Shown: positions 46,361-52,889 of the stretch, piece after piece | Layout of the letters: each line of letters opens with the position of its first letter | Position numbering within the stretch: position 1 is the stretch's first letter | Assembly (NCBI GenBank): GCA_018262195.1 | Contig: JAGTRS010000006.1 | Span: 186,001 to 250,000, forward strand | Length of the DNA stretch: 64,000 nucleotides | Reading direction: 5' to 3' | Source: Pseudomonadota bacterium | GTDB lineage: Bacteria; Pseudomonadota; Gammaproteobacteria; Burkholderiales; Rhodocyclaceae | The notes under the pieces: model-generated | What the model was told of the DNA's origin: nothing | The model's input: the letters and a program-made list of their open reading frames with translations, nothing else | Databases searched by the model: none | Translations under genes and position numbers: made by a program

Positions 46361-47575
46361 TCAGATCTTGGCCGCCGTCAGGTGACTGGCGCCCCAGGTC
46401 GTGCGCCAGCGGGTCTTGACGCCGGTCAAACCGATCAGGGCAAAGACTGCCAGCGCGGCAAAGATCATGAAGCCAGCCTGGTAGCTGCCGGTGAGCTGCT
46501 TGGAGTAGCCGAGGCTGGAGGCCAGGTAGAAGCCACCGACCCCGCCGGCCATGCCGACCAGGCCGGTCATCACGCCGATTTCCTTCTTGAAGCGCTGCGG
46601 CACCAGCTGGAACACTGCGCCATTACCCATGCCGAGGGCAAGCATGGCACAGACGAAAGCAGCCAGCGCCATCCAGGCTTCCGGCAGGCCGAAGCTGACG
46701 ATGGACAGGAAGATCGCCGCAAACACATACATCACCGACAGCGATTTGACGCCGCCGATGCGATCAGCCACGTTGCCACCGATCGGGCGAACCAGCGAAC
46801 CGGCAAATACACAGCCGGCAGTGAAGTAGCCAGCCATCTTCGGATCAAGGCCGTACTGGGTGTTGAAGTAGATGACCAGCGAGGAAGCCAGGCCAACAAA
46901 ACCGCCAAAGGTGACCGAGTAGAAGAACATGAACCACCAGGCATCCTTGTCCTTCAGCACTTTCATGTATTCGGCCAGCGTCTTGGGCGGCGGCGCATCC
47001 GGCGCGTCCTTGGCCATGAAGATGAAGGCGATCAGCACGATGACCAAGGGAATCAGCACGACGCCGAAGACATTGACCCAGCCAAAGGCAGCAGCCAGAC
47101 CCGGGGCGAACAAGGCGGCGAGCGCCGTTCCGGAGTTGCCGGCACCCGCAATCCCCATCGCTGTACCCTGATGTTCAGCAGGATACCAGCGCGATGCCAG
47201 CGGCAGCGCGGCAGCGAAGGAAGCACCGGCGACACCAAGAAAGAGGCCGAGAACCAGCACTTCAGCGTAGGAATGCACGCCGATCTGCCAGGCGTAGAGC
47301 ATGGTGGCGATAACCACGACCTGCCCGATGATCGCTGCCTTCTTTGGCGACAGGCGATCAACCAGGATGCCCATGATGATGCGGAGCAGCGCACCAGCCA
47401 GCACCGGGGTGGCCACCATCATGCCCTTTTCGGCATGCGACAGACCGAGATCCTTGGCGATGCTGATGCCCAGAGGGCCGAGCAGCACCCAGACCATGAA
47501 GGCGAGGTCGAAATAGAGGAAGGCCGCCAGAAGCGTTGGGGTATGGCCGGCCTGGAGGAATGATTTCTTGTCCAT
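46361..47575 (-). CDS. NarK/NasA-family nitrate/nitrite transporter
   Basis: This 404-aa MFS protein has 12 helices and nitrate-porter signatures: GNSGTALAALFAPGLAAAFG (first NS motif) and GMAGGVGGFYLASSLGYSKQ (second). It matches the single-domain NasA/NarK assimilatory type. ATG 47575 is chosen; the in-frame upstream region is leader RNA, not protein. It is controlled by a sigma-54 promoter and a structured leader with an attenuator. Confidence 0.92.
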   Translation of the reverse strand: MDKKSFLQAGHTPTLLAAFLYFDLAFMVWVLLGPLGISIAKDLGLSHAEKGMMVATPVLAGALLRIIMGILVDRLSPKKAAIIGQVVVIATMLYAWQIGVHSYAEVLVLGLFLGVAGASFAAALPLASRWYPAEHQGTAMGIAGAGNSGTALAALFAPGLAAAFGWVNVFGVVLIPLVIVLIAFIFMAKDAPDAPPPKTLAEYMKVLKDKDAWWFMFFYSVTFGGFVGLASSLVIYFNTQYGLDPKMAGYFTAGCVFAGSLVRPIGGNVADRIGGVKSLSVMYVFAAIFLSIVSFGLPEAWMALAAFVCAMLALGMGNGAVFQLVPQRFKKEIGVMTGLVGMAGGVGGFYLASSLGYSKQLTGSYQAGFMIFAALAVFALIGLTGVKTRWRTTWGASHLTAAKI

Positions 47576-47596
47576 GGGATGGTCTCGTAAGGGCTG

Positions 47597-47626
47597 AAAA
47601 AATCGGGAGACGACCGAAGCCGTCCG
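47597..47626 (-). terminator. leader attenuator upstream of narK
   Basis: GACGGC-UUCG-GUCGUC (47624-47609) then UCCCGAUUUUUU. The UCUCCCGA 3' part can also pair with UCGGGGGG further upstream, giving a longer nested stem that would compete with ANTAR hairpin 1. It lies 22 bases before the narK ATG. Confidence 0.65.
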
Positions 47627-47640
47627 AAATGGGTGCGCAC

Positions 47641-47676
47641 GTGAATCCGTTATCACCCCCCGACGCCCTTGCCGGG
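47641..47676 (-). promoter_or_regulatory. ANTAR-binding tandem hairpins in the narK leader RNA
   Basis: Hairpin 1 is CCCGGC-AAGGGC-GUCGGG (47676-47659), a 6-bp stem (one G-U pair) with a hexaloop having A1 and G4. Hairpin 2, two bases later, is GUGA-U-AACGGA-U-UCAC (47656-47641), hexaloop AACGGA with A1 and G4 closed by a U-U mismatch. The attenuator follows. Confidence 0.65.
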
Positions 47677-47698
47677 AAATGCGCGATACATCCCTATT

Positions 47699-47714
47699 AG
47701 CAACCCCCATGCCA
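47699..47714 (-). promoter_or_regulatory. sigma-54 promoter of narK
   Basis: The minus strand reads TGGCATG-GGGG-TTGCT, with GG and GC 10 bases apart. Predicted start is near 47688, giving a leader of about 113 nt. The 428-bp gap between narK and the next gene also holds the palindrome and NtrC-like site; nothing else is evident in 47798-48004. Confidence 0.8.
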
Positions 47715-47744
47715 ATTTTTAAACCGCTGATTTAATGCATTTTT

Positions 47745-47770
47745 GTTAAAAATAACTAGTTCTTTTTAAC
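47745..47770. repeat. 26-bp near-palindrome upstream of narK
   Basis: GTTAAAAATAACTAGTTC followed by TTTTTAAC is symmetric about AACT/AGTT except for one mismatched pair. It shares the AACTAGTT core and flanking A/T tracts with the 36-bp palindrome before nrtA. It lies about 31 bp upstream of the -24 box. Confidence 0.65.
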
Positions 47771-47780
47771 TATGGCGCCA

Positions 47781-47797
47781 TGCACCAATGCTGCGCA
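47781..47797. promoter_or_regulatory. imperfect NtrC-like site upstream of narK
   Basis: TGCACCAATGCTGCGCA keeps the left half TGCACCA and differs from GCAC-N7-GTGC by one base in the right half. It lies about 68 bp upstream of the -24 element. Confidence 0.45.
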
Positions 47798-48004
47798 TCG
47801 CCCTCCTCCAAGGTGCGTATTTTGGTAGCCCACCGGTCAAATCGATTGAATCGACTTATCCAGTACGAAGCGCGACAGTGATCAGGCGACCGAAGCGGGC
47901 TGCCATTCCAGCATGCATATCGCGTATGCTTTCAATAGCCTCTCAACAGCCAACCTGTCCCCCCAAACACCTGCTGAACACCGCGCATTCCTGTCTCTTG
48001 CCCG

Positions 48005-48496
48005 ATGAGCCTCATACCGCCCCTTCCCGTCAATACGCTCTCGATCGAGAACCTTCAGCAATTCCCGGTCTGGCGCTATCTGCAGGATGATGAAGGCGGG
48101 GAAGGTACCGACGAATCATTCGTCACCCCGGCCGAAGAAGCGCCGCCCAGCGGGGTATATGGCAGCTACGTCGTATTCGCCACCTTCTTGCTGCACGGTG
48201 GCGATGAACTCCCCGGTGCAGTACAACTCGACCTGCTGGGCTCGAAACGGCAATTCACACCCATCCTGATCCACGCCGCCGGCAAATGCCTGGACCCGCT
48301 GGCGGCGGACATTGCCAGCCGCTTGACCCGCCTGCGCAAAGTGCCAGGCGGCCCGCCGGTTCGATGGACTCTCGACATCACCCTGCCCGGCGACAAAGCA
48401 CCTGCCTCCGGGCGCATCGCCAGATCCCGGGCGCTAAAGGCGCTCGGCCTGCTGGCGCAACTCGTATCACTTTTCTTTACGCCGCGCGGCCGATGA
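48005..48496 (+). CDS. hypothetical protein
   Basis: This 163-aa protein starts MSLIPPLPVNTLSIENLQQF and contains GVYGSYVVFATFLLHGGDEL, then a Pro/Gly-rich middle and a C-terminal helix (ALGLLAQLVSLFFTPRGR). It looks like a beta-rich soluble protein. No family is recognised. It is divergent from narK and may form a pair with the next gene, 40 bases on. Confidence 0.65.
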   Translation: MSLIPPLPVNTLSIENLQQFPVWRYLQDDEGGEGTDESFVTPAEEAPPSGVYGSYVVFATFLLHGGDELPGAVQLDLLGSKRQFTPILIHAAGKCLDPLAADIASRLTRLRKVPGGPPVRWTLDITLPGDKAPASGRIARSRALKALGLLAQLVSLFFTPRGR

Positions 48497-48536
48497 ACAT
48501 AGGCGCCCCGACCTTCATCCGAGCGAGACTCCGAAC

Positions 48537-49196
48537 ATGATGCGCAAAATTCATCGCGTTGCCCTGGCAGCCCGGCTCAAGCCCCTGCTCGCAGCACTGG
48601 AGCCGGCTTTTCAGCTTGCCAAGGCCGATGTCGCCAAGGCCCTCGACACGGAACGGCGCTTCACGTTTTGCGCCGACTATGCGGCCGGCAAGGCATTCCT
48701 GCTTTTTCATCCCGCCGCGACCGCCGGCGACGACTACTTCACCGTCGAAGCCGCGTGGATAGCCGAGCTAGTCGCGACGGAAACGCTGAATGCCCCGGCA
48801 CTGCAGATGGCCACCCTGTGCCCATGGAAGGACTGCACGCCTGAAGAGATGGCCCGCCGGCCAAGCTGGCGGCTGCGCATCGACGATCTCTGGACAGACT
48901 CACCTGATACCTACCGGGGCTCATTCCAGTTCTCCACGGCATCGTCCCGCTACTGCGAGCAGATGTTTTCCTCACAACAGTTCCCGACCCTGCAAGCCAG
49001 GGAAGACCATGCGTTTGCCCTGCTTCAGGCGTGCGTGGCAGAAGAAAAGGCGCTGTCCGACGAGCAGGCAATCCAGGAGTTATTACCGGCAATCAGCCTC
49101 TGTCACGCAGCCATCGTTTCGGCAGCCCTGCCCTATTTTCGCCTTGCCAATGAAGGGCAAGGAGCGCCAGACCGCACCTCGAAACAGGCCAACTGA
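48537..49196 (+). CDS. hypothetical protein
   Basis: This 219-aa soluble, alpha-helical protein starts MMRKIHRVALAARLKPLLAA; the second ATG at 48540 is an alternative. It has Cys in CADYAAGK, CPWKDCTPEEM and CEQMF but no recognised metal motif. It is probably co-transcribed with the preceding gene. It sits between the two halves of the nitrate island on the opposite strand. The function is unknown. Confidence 0.65.
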   Translation: MMRKIHRVALAARLKPLLAALEPAFQLAKADVAKALDTERRFTFCADYAAGKAFLLFHPAATAGDDYFTVEAAWIAELVATETLNAPALQMATLCPWKDCTPEEMARRPSWRLRIDDLWTDSPDTYRGSFQFSTASSRYCEQMFSSQQFPTLQAREDHAFALLQACVAEEKALSDEQAIQELLPAISLCHAAIVSAALPYFRLANEGQGAPDRTSKQAN

Positions 49197-49281
49197 GCGA
49201 AACTTCCCATGACGCTTCGCGACAAGTAGCTGAACAGCTGTCAGACCCTTGCCACCGGCACGCTGCTATCGCCCCGCCGCC

Positions 49282-49713
49282 TTAAACGGTATCGGGACCA
49301 ATCACAATCTCGGCCGGCGCGTGCTGGATCTGGTATTCGACCATCCGGATCGCCGTCAGGATGTCGGTCTTGCGCTGGCTGCAGACGTACTTGTCAGCTT
49401 CGGAAAAAACTGTCCGCAGACGGCGCTTCTCGGCATCGCCGAACAGGCGGCCGTTGGCTATGGCCAGCAGCATGTCCTGGTTGCCGCTGTAGAAATTGAT
49501 CGAGCGCCTGTCCTTGTTGATGTAGGCCAGCGCCAGGGCCACATTGAAGACGCCGGCGACCGAGGCGACATGGAAGTTGTTCCACTCCCCGGTGGCCAGG
49601 AGAAGCGAGAGATGAAGGTGCGGAATCAGCATGATGTGCACTTCTTCCGGTTCGCTGATGCCGAAGTCGGCACCGAGCAGGCGATTGATTTTGCGTTGGC
49701 CTGTATAAGACAT
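49282..49713 (-). CDS. unknown protein downstream of the second phosphatase-kinase
   Basis: This 143-aa soluble protein starts MSYTGQRKINRLLGADFGIS at ATG 49713, 28 bases after the kinase stop, and is probably co-transcribed. Predicted helical features include HLHLSLLLATGEWNNFHVAS and NVALALAYINKDRRSINFYS, somewhat TPR-like. No signal or membrane segment is seen. I do not recognise a family. Position suggests a partner or substrate of the phosphatase-kinase. Confidence 0.75.
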   Translation of the reverse strand: MSYTGQRKINRLLGADFGISEPEEVHIMLIPHLHLSLLLATGEWNNFHVASVAGVFNVALALAYINKDRRSINFYSGNQDMLLAIANGRLFGDAEKRRLRTVFSEADKYVCSQRKTDILTAIRMVEYQIQHAPAEIVIGPDTV

Positions 49714-49741
49714 GGGTAGTTTGTTCGAGAGGGCTGTTGGG

Positions 49742-51469
49742 TCAGTGCAGACGGACGACGCTGACCAGAATGAGCGACAGCATGAGCACGAAGGACACAC
49801 TTTTCCAGAAAATGACCGGGTTGCGCTCGATCAGCGGCGGCTTGGTCTTGTTGAGAAACTCGCGGTTGGGGTGGTGCAGGTCGAAGATGAACTCCGACAG
49901 CTCCTCGTGGCGCGCCAGGGGGTCAGGTTCGACCGCCTTGCGAATGGCGTCGTCGATCCAGGCCGGGATTTCGCGCTCCTCGCTGAGTACGCTCTTGTAG
50001 GCCAGTTTTTTCTGCGCCGCCTTGGTGCGTGACTTGGGCACCAGCGTACCGTAGGGAAAATCGCCGGAGAGCATCTGGTAGGCGATGACGCCAAGCGAGT
50101 AGATGTCGGAACGCTGCGTGCCCTGCTCGCCGAGGAAGTACTCCGGCGCCGCATAGAGCGCCGCACCGAGCAGGTTGATCTGCTCGATCGGCGTGTCGAC
50201 CTCCTCCAGCCCGGCGACGCGGGTGGCGCCGAAATCGATGATCTTCACCGTGCCGGTGGTGTCGATCATAATGTTGTCCGGCTTCAGGTCCTGATAGACC
50301 ATTTCCAGCCGGTGAAAAGCCTGCAGTCCCTTGGCGACCTGCTCCAGGATGCCGCGCACGGTCGGCAGATCGGGCTTGGGATTGTCGATCAGCCATTGCG
50401 ACAGCGTCTGGCCCTCGATGTATTCGGTGACGACGTAGATGCTCTGGCGCTGCCGCGTCTGGGCGCAGGGCTTGAGCACATGCGCGCTGTTGATGCGGCG
50501 GGCGATCCACTCTTCGAGCAGGAAGCGTTCGAGTGCCGCCGGGTTGGCCTGCATGTCGACGGATGGGGTCTTGATGACGACGCGCTCGCCGCTGTCTTTA
50601 TCGACGGCCAGATAAATGTGGCTGCGGGCGCTGCGCTTGATGACGCGGACGATCTGGAAACCCTCGAACTCGTCGCGTGCTTCGAGTTGCGGCGGGCACG
50701 GCAGGTCGGAAAGCTGGCGGAATACCTCGTTGGCTTCCGGGTCCGGCAGTTCGTCGATACGGATCAACTGGATGGTTAGGTTGTCGCCGCTGCCGCGCTG
50801 CAGGGCTTCGTCGGCAATCGCTTTCGCTGCCGCGTCGAGGTCGGTGCCGGCGGCGATGGCGGCTTGGACAAAGGCGGCGTCGGTGTATTCGTATACGCCA
50901 TCGGTGGCCAACACCAGCAGGTCGCCGACCGCCACCTGCACCTGCACGTAGTCGATCTCGACCTTGCGGTCCATGCCCAGCGCCCGCGCCAGATAGCTTT
51001 GCTGCGACGACACCCAGACCCGGTGATCCTCGGTCAGTTGCGTGAATTCGCTGCCGCGCAGGCGGTAGATCCGCGCGTCCCCAATGTGAAAAAGGTGCGC
51101 CGTCGTGGACTTGATGACCAGCCCGCTGAAGGTGCAGACGTAGCCGCGCTCGCGGTCGTAGCGATGCTGGCTCTGCTGGGTCTGCGAATGCAGCCAGGAA
51201 TTGGTCGCCGTCAGCACATGCTCGCCGGACTTCTTGACCGACCAGGCATCGGAGGTGCAGTAATAGTCCTCAAGAAAGCCGGTCACCGCCGACTGCGCCG
51301 CCTCCTGGCTGACCTGGCTGCTGCTGATGCCATCGGCCAGCGCCACGGCAATGCCCTTGGCCGACAGTTGCGGCTCACGCGGGATGCACACCCCGTGGAA
51401 ATCCTGGTTCAGTTCCTTCTTGCCCCTGTCGGAATACTGCCCGACGGCAACGCGCAGATGACGGCTCAT
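49742..51469 (-). CDS. bifunctional PP2C phosphatase-Ser/Thr kinase (nir-linked)
   Basis: This 575-aa paralogue of the narK-linked fusion has PP2C (about 1-240) with KKELNQDFHG, VALADGISSS, FHIGDARIYRL, LLVLATDGVYE and GSGDNLTIQ. The kinase (about 270-525) has VIKTP (Lys), YQDLKPDNIMID (HRD changed to YQD), IIDFGATRVAG and YAAPEYFLG. A C-terminal membrane helix (about 550-572) follows KPPLIERNPVIFWKS; both paralogues share RNP.xFWK before this helix. It lies behind a terminator that ends nirBD and the channel gene. Confidence 0.92.
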   Translation of the reverse strand: MSRHLRVAVGQYSDRGKKELNQDFHGVCIPREPQLSAKGIAVALADGISSSQVSQEAAQSAVTGFLEDYYCTSDAWSVKKSGEHVLTATNSWLHSQTQQSQHRYDRERGYVCTFSGLVIKSTTAHLFHIGDARIYRLRGSEFTQLTEDHRVWVSSQQSYLARALGMDRKVEIDYVQVQVAVGDLLVLATDGVYEYTDAAFVQAAIAAGTDLDAAAKAIADEALQRGSGDNLTIQLIRIDELPDPEANEVFRQLSDLPCPPQLEARDEFEGFQIVRVIKRSARSHIYLAVDKDSGERVVIKTPSVDMQANPAALERFLLEEWIARRINSAHVLKPCAQTRQRQSIYVVTEYIEGQTLSQWLIDNPKPDLPTVRGILEQVAKGLQAFHRLEMVYQDLKPDNIMIDTTGTVKIIDFGATRVAGLEEVDTPIEQINLLGAALYAAPEYFLGEQGTQRSDIYSLGVIAYQMLSGDFPYGTLVPKSRTKAAQKKLAYKSVLSEEREIPAWIDDAIRKAVEPDPLARHEELSEFIFDLHHPNREFLNKTKPPLIERNPVIFWKSVSFVLMLSLILVSVVRLH

Positions 51470-51508
51470 GACAACCTATCCCCCGATGGAATCTGTGTTC
51501 CATTGCGC

Positions 51509-51530
51509 AGACTGGCCTCAAGGCCAGTCT
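51509..51530. repeat. inverted repeat upstream of the nir-linked phosphatase-kinase
   Basis: AGACTGGCCT-CA-AGGCCAGTCT, a perfect 10-bp dyad, lies about 40 bp before the kinase ATG at 51469. It may be an operator or an RNA hairpin. With the terminator just upstream it suggests the kinase gene has separate regulation. Confidence 0.55.
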
Positions 51531-51563
51531 GCTGCGGTCAACCGGAAGTTCCGGCCAAAATCG

Positions 51564-51592
51564 AAAAAGCCCCCGAGCGACGGCTGGGGGCT
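51564..51592 (-). terminator. intrinsic terminator after the formate/nitrite channel gene
   Basis: AGCCCCC-AGCCGTCGCTC-GGGGGCT followed by TTTTCGATTTT on the minus strand, 21 bases after the channel stop. Confidence 0.8.
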
Positions 51593-51612
51593 CAGGCTTG
51601 CAGTGGAATGAA

Positions 51613-52425
51613 TCAGGCTGCCTTGCGCTTCGGTGCGGTGCGCACGTGGGTCGAGTACATCGTCAGGCCGACGAACAGCAAACCACCGACGAGATTGCCG
51701 GCAACGGTCGGCAGTTCGTTCCAGACGAAGTAGTCGTAGAGCGTGAAATTGCCACCGAGCATCAGGCCGGACGGGAACAGGAACATGTTCACGATGGAGT
51801 GTTCGAAACCCATGTAGAAGAAGACCATGATCGGCATCCACATGGCGACGACCTTGCCGGTGACGTTGGTGCAGATCATGGCGCAGACGACGCCGGTCGA
51901 CACCATCCAGTTGCACAGCACGCCGCGAATGAACAGCGTCAGCATGCCAGCCGCGCCGTGGGCCGAATAACCGACCGTCCGGCCTTCGCCGATGGTGCCG
52001 ATCTTCTGGGCAACGGCATTGGGTGCCTCGGTGAAACCGAAGGTCCAGATGATGGCCATCATCACTGCGACGGTCAGCGCACCGGCGAAGTTGCCGGTGA
52101 AAACCAGGCCCCAGTTGCGCAGGATGCCATTCATCGTGACGCCCGGACGCTTGTCGATCAGGGCCAGCGGGCACAGCGTGAAAACGCCGGTCAAGAGGTC
52201 GAAGCCGAGCAGGTAAAGCAGGATGAAGCCAACCGGGAACAACATCGCACCGACCAGCGGCTGGCCGGTCTGGACGGTGACGGTGACCGCGAAGGCCGCG
52301 GCGAGCGACAGGATGGCGCCGGCCATGTAGGCGCGGATCAGGGTGTCGCGGGTGGACATGAAGACTTTTGATTCGCCGGCATCGATCATTTTGGTGACGA
52401 ATTCGGTAGGTGCCAGATAGGCCAT
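51613..52425 (-). CDS. nirC: formate/nitrite transporter family channel
   Basis: This 270-aa, six-helix FNT protein starts MAYLAPTEFVTKMIDAGESK. It has family motifs FILLYLLGFDLLTGVFT, the NWMVSTGVV region and GFEHSIVNMFLFP (conserved pore His). Its place behind nirBD points to nitrite, so NirC is the likely role. It is separated from nirD by 129 bases containing two hairpins. Confidence 0.9.
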   Translation of the reverse strand: MAYLAPTEFVTKMIDAGESKVFMSTRDTLIRAYMAGAILSLAAAFAVTVTVQTGQPLVGAMLFPVGFILLYLLGFDLLTGVFTLCPLALIDKRPGVTMNGILRNWGLVFTGNFAGALTVAVMMAIIWTFGFTEAPNAVAQKIGTIGEGRTVGYSAHGAAGMLTLFIRGVLCNWMVSTGVVCAMICTNVTGKVVAMWMPIMVFFYMGFEHSIVNMFLFPSGLMLGGNFTLYDYFVWNELPTVAGNLVGGLLFVGLTMYSTHVRTAPKRKAA

Positions 52426-52492
52426 GGTGGTTCCTTTTCGGATATTGATTGTTTTGAAAGCGCCCGGATCAGAGTCAAGACCGGGGTGCCTG

Positions 52493-52536
52493 AATCCCAC
52501 CATTGGGATTGGCCGGGCCGGCGACGCTGCCGGCCC
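52493..52536. repeat. two adjacent intercistronic hairpins between nirD and the channel gene
   Basis: AATCCCA-CCAT-TGGGATT (52493-52510) and GGGCCGGC-GACGCT-GCCGGCCC (52515-52536) are perfect dyads without T runs. They probably act in mRNA processing or stability rather than termination. Confidence 0.6.
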
Positions 52537-52554
52537 TTGTAATGCATCGGTCGC

Positions 52555-52866
52555 TCAGGCGGCCATGAAGACTTCGCCGTTTTCGACTTTGACTTCGAAG
52601 GTTTTGCAGCCGCCGACGTCCGGCGCCACGGCCTTGCCATCGTCAAGACCGATATTCCAGCCGTGCAGCGGGCAGGTGACGCGCTTGCCGTGAACGATCC
52701 CCTGCGACAGCGGGCCACCCTTATGCGGGCATTTGTCGTGCATGGCAAAGACTTCGTCGTCCGAGGTTCGGAAGACGGCGATCTTGCCGCGCTCCGGCCA
52801 ATGCACGACGCGCGAACCGAGTTGCGGGATGTCTTCCAGCTTGCAGATCAGTTTCCAGTTGCTCAT
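52555..52866 (-). CDS. nirD: assimilatory nitrite reductase small subunit
   Basis: This 103-aa Rieske-like protein has the [2Fe-2S] ligands CPHKGG and CPLHGW both present (about residues 45-50 and 65-70). ATG 52866 gives the family start MSNWKLICKLEDIPQLGSRV. It lies 23 bases after nirB and partners the NirB catalytic chain in ammonium-forming nitrite reduction. Confidence 0.94.
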   Translation of the reverse strand: MSNWKLICKLEDIPQLGSRVVHWPERGKIAVFRTSDDEVFAMHDKCPHKGGPLSQGIVHGKRVTCPLHGWNIGLDDGKAVAPDVGGCKTFEVKVENGEVFMAA

Positions 52867-52889
52867 TTTGTTGTCCTTTTTCCGAATGC

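Noticed and set aside
47576-47710. N-terminal extension of the narK frame up to 47710
   Set aside because: The region is the leader RNA with hairpins and attenuator. The extension is Arg/Ser-rich and would start upstream of the predicted transcription start.
47788-48090. A possible 100-codon gene on the plus strand between narK and the next gene
   Set aside because: It overlaps the better-supported frame starting at 48005, begins inside the NtrC-like region, and has no ribosome site.
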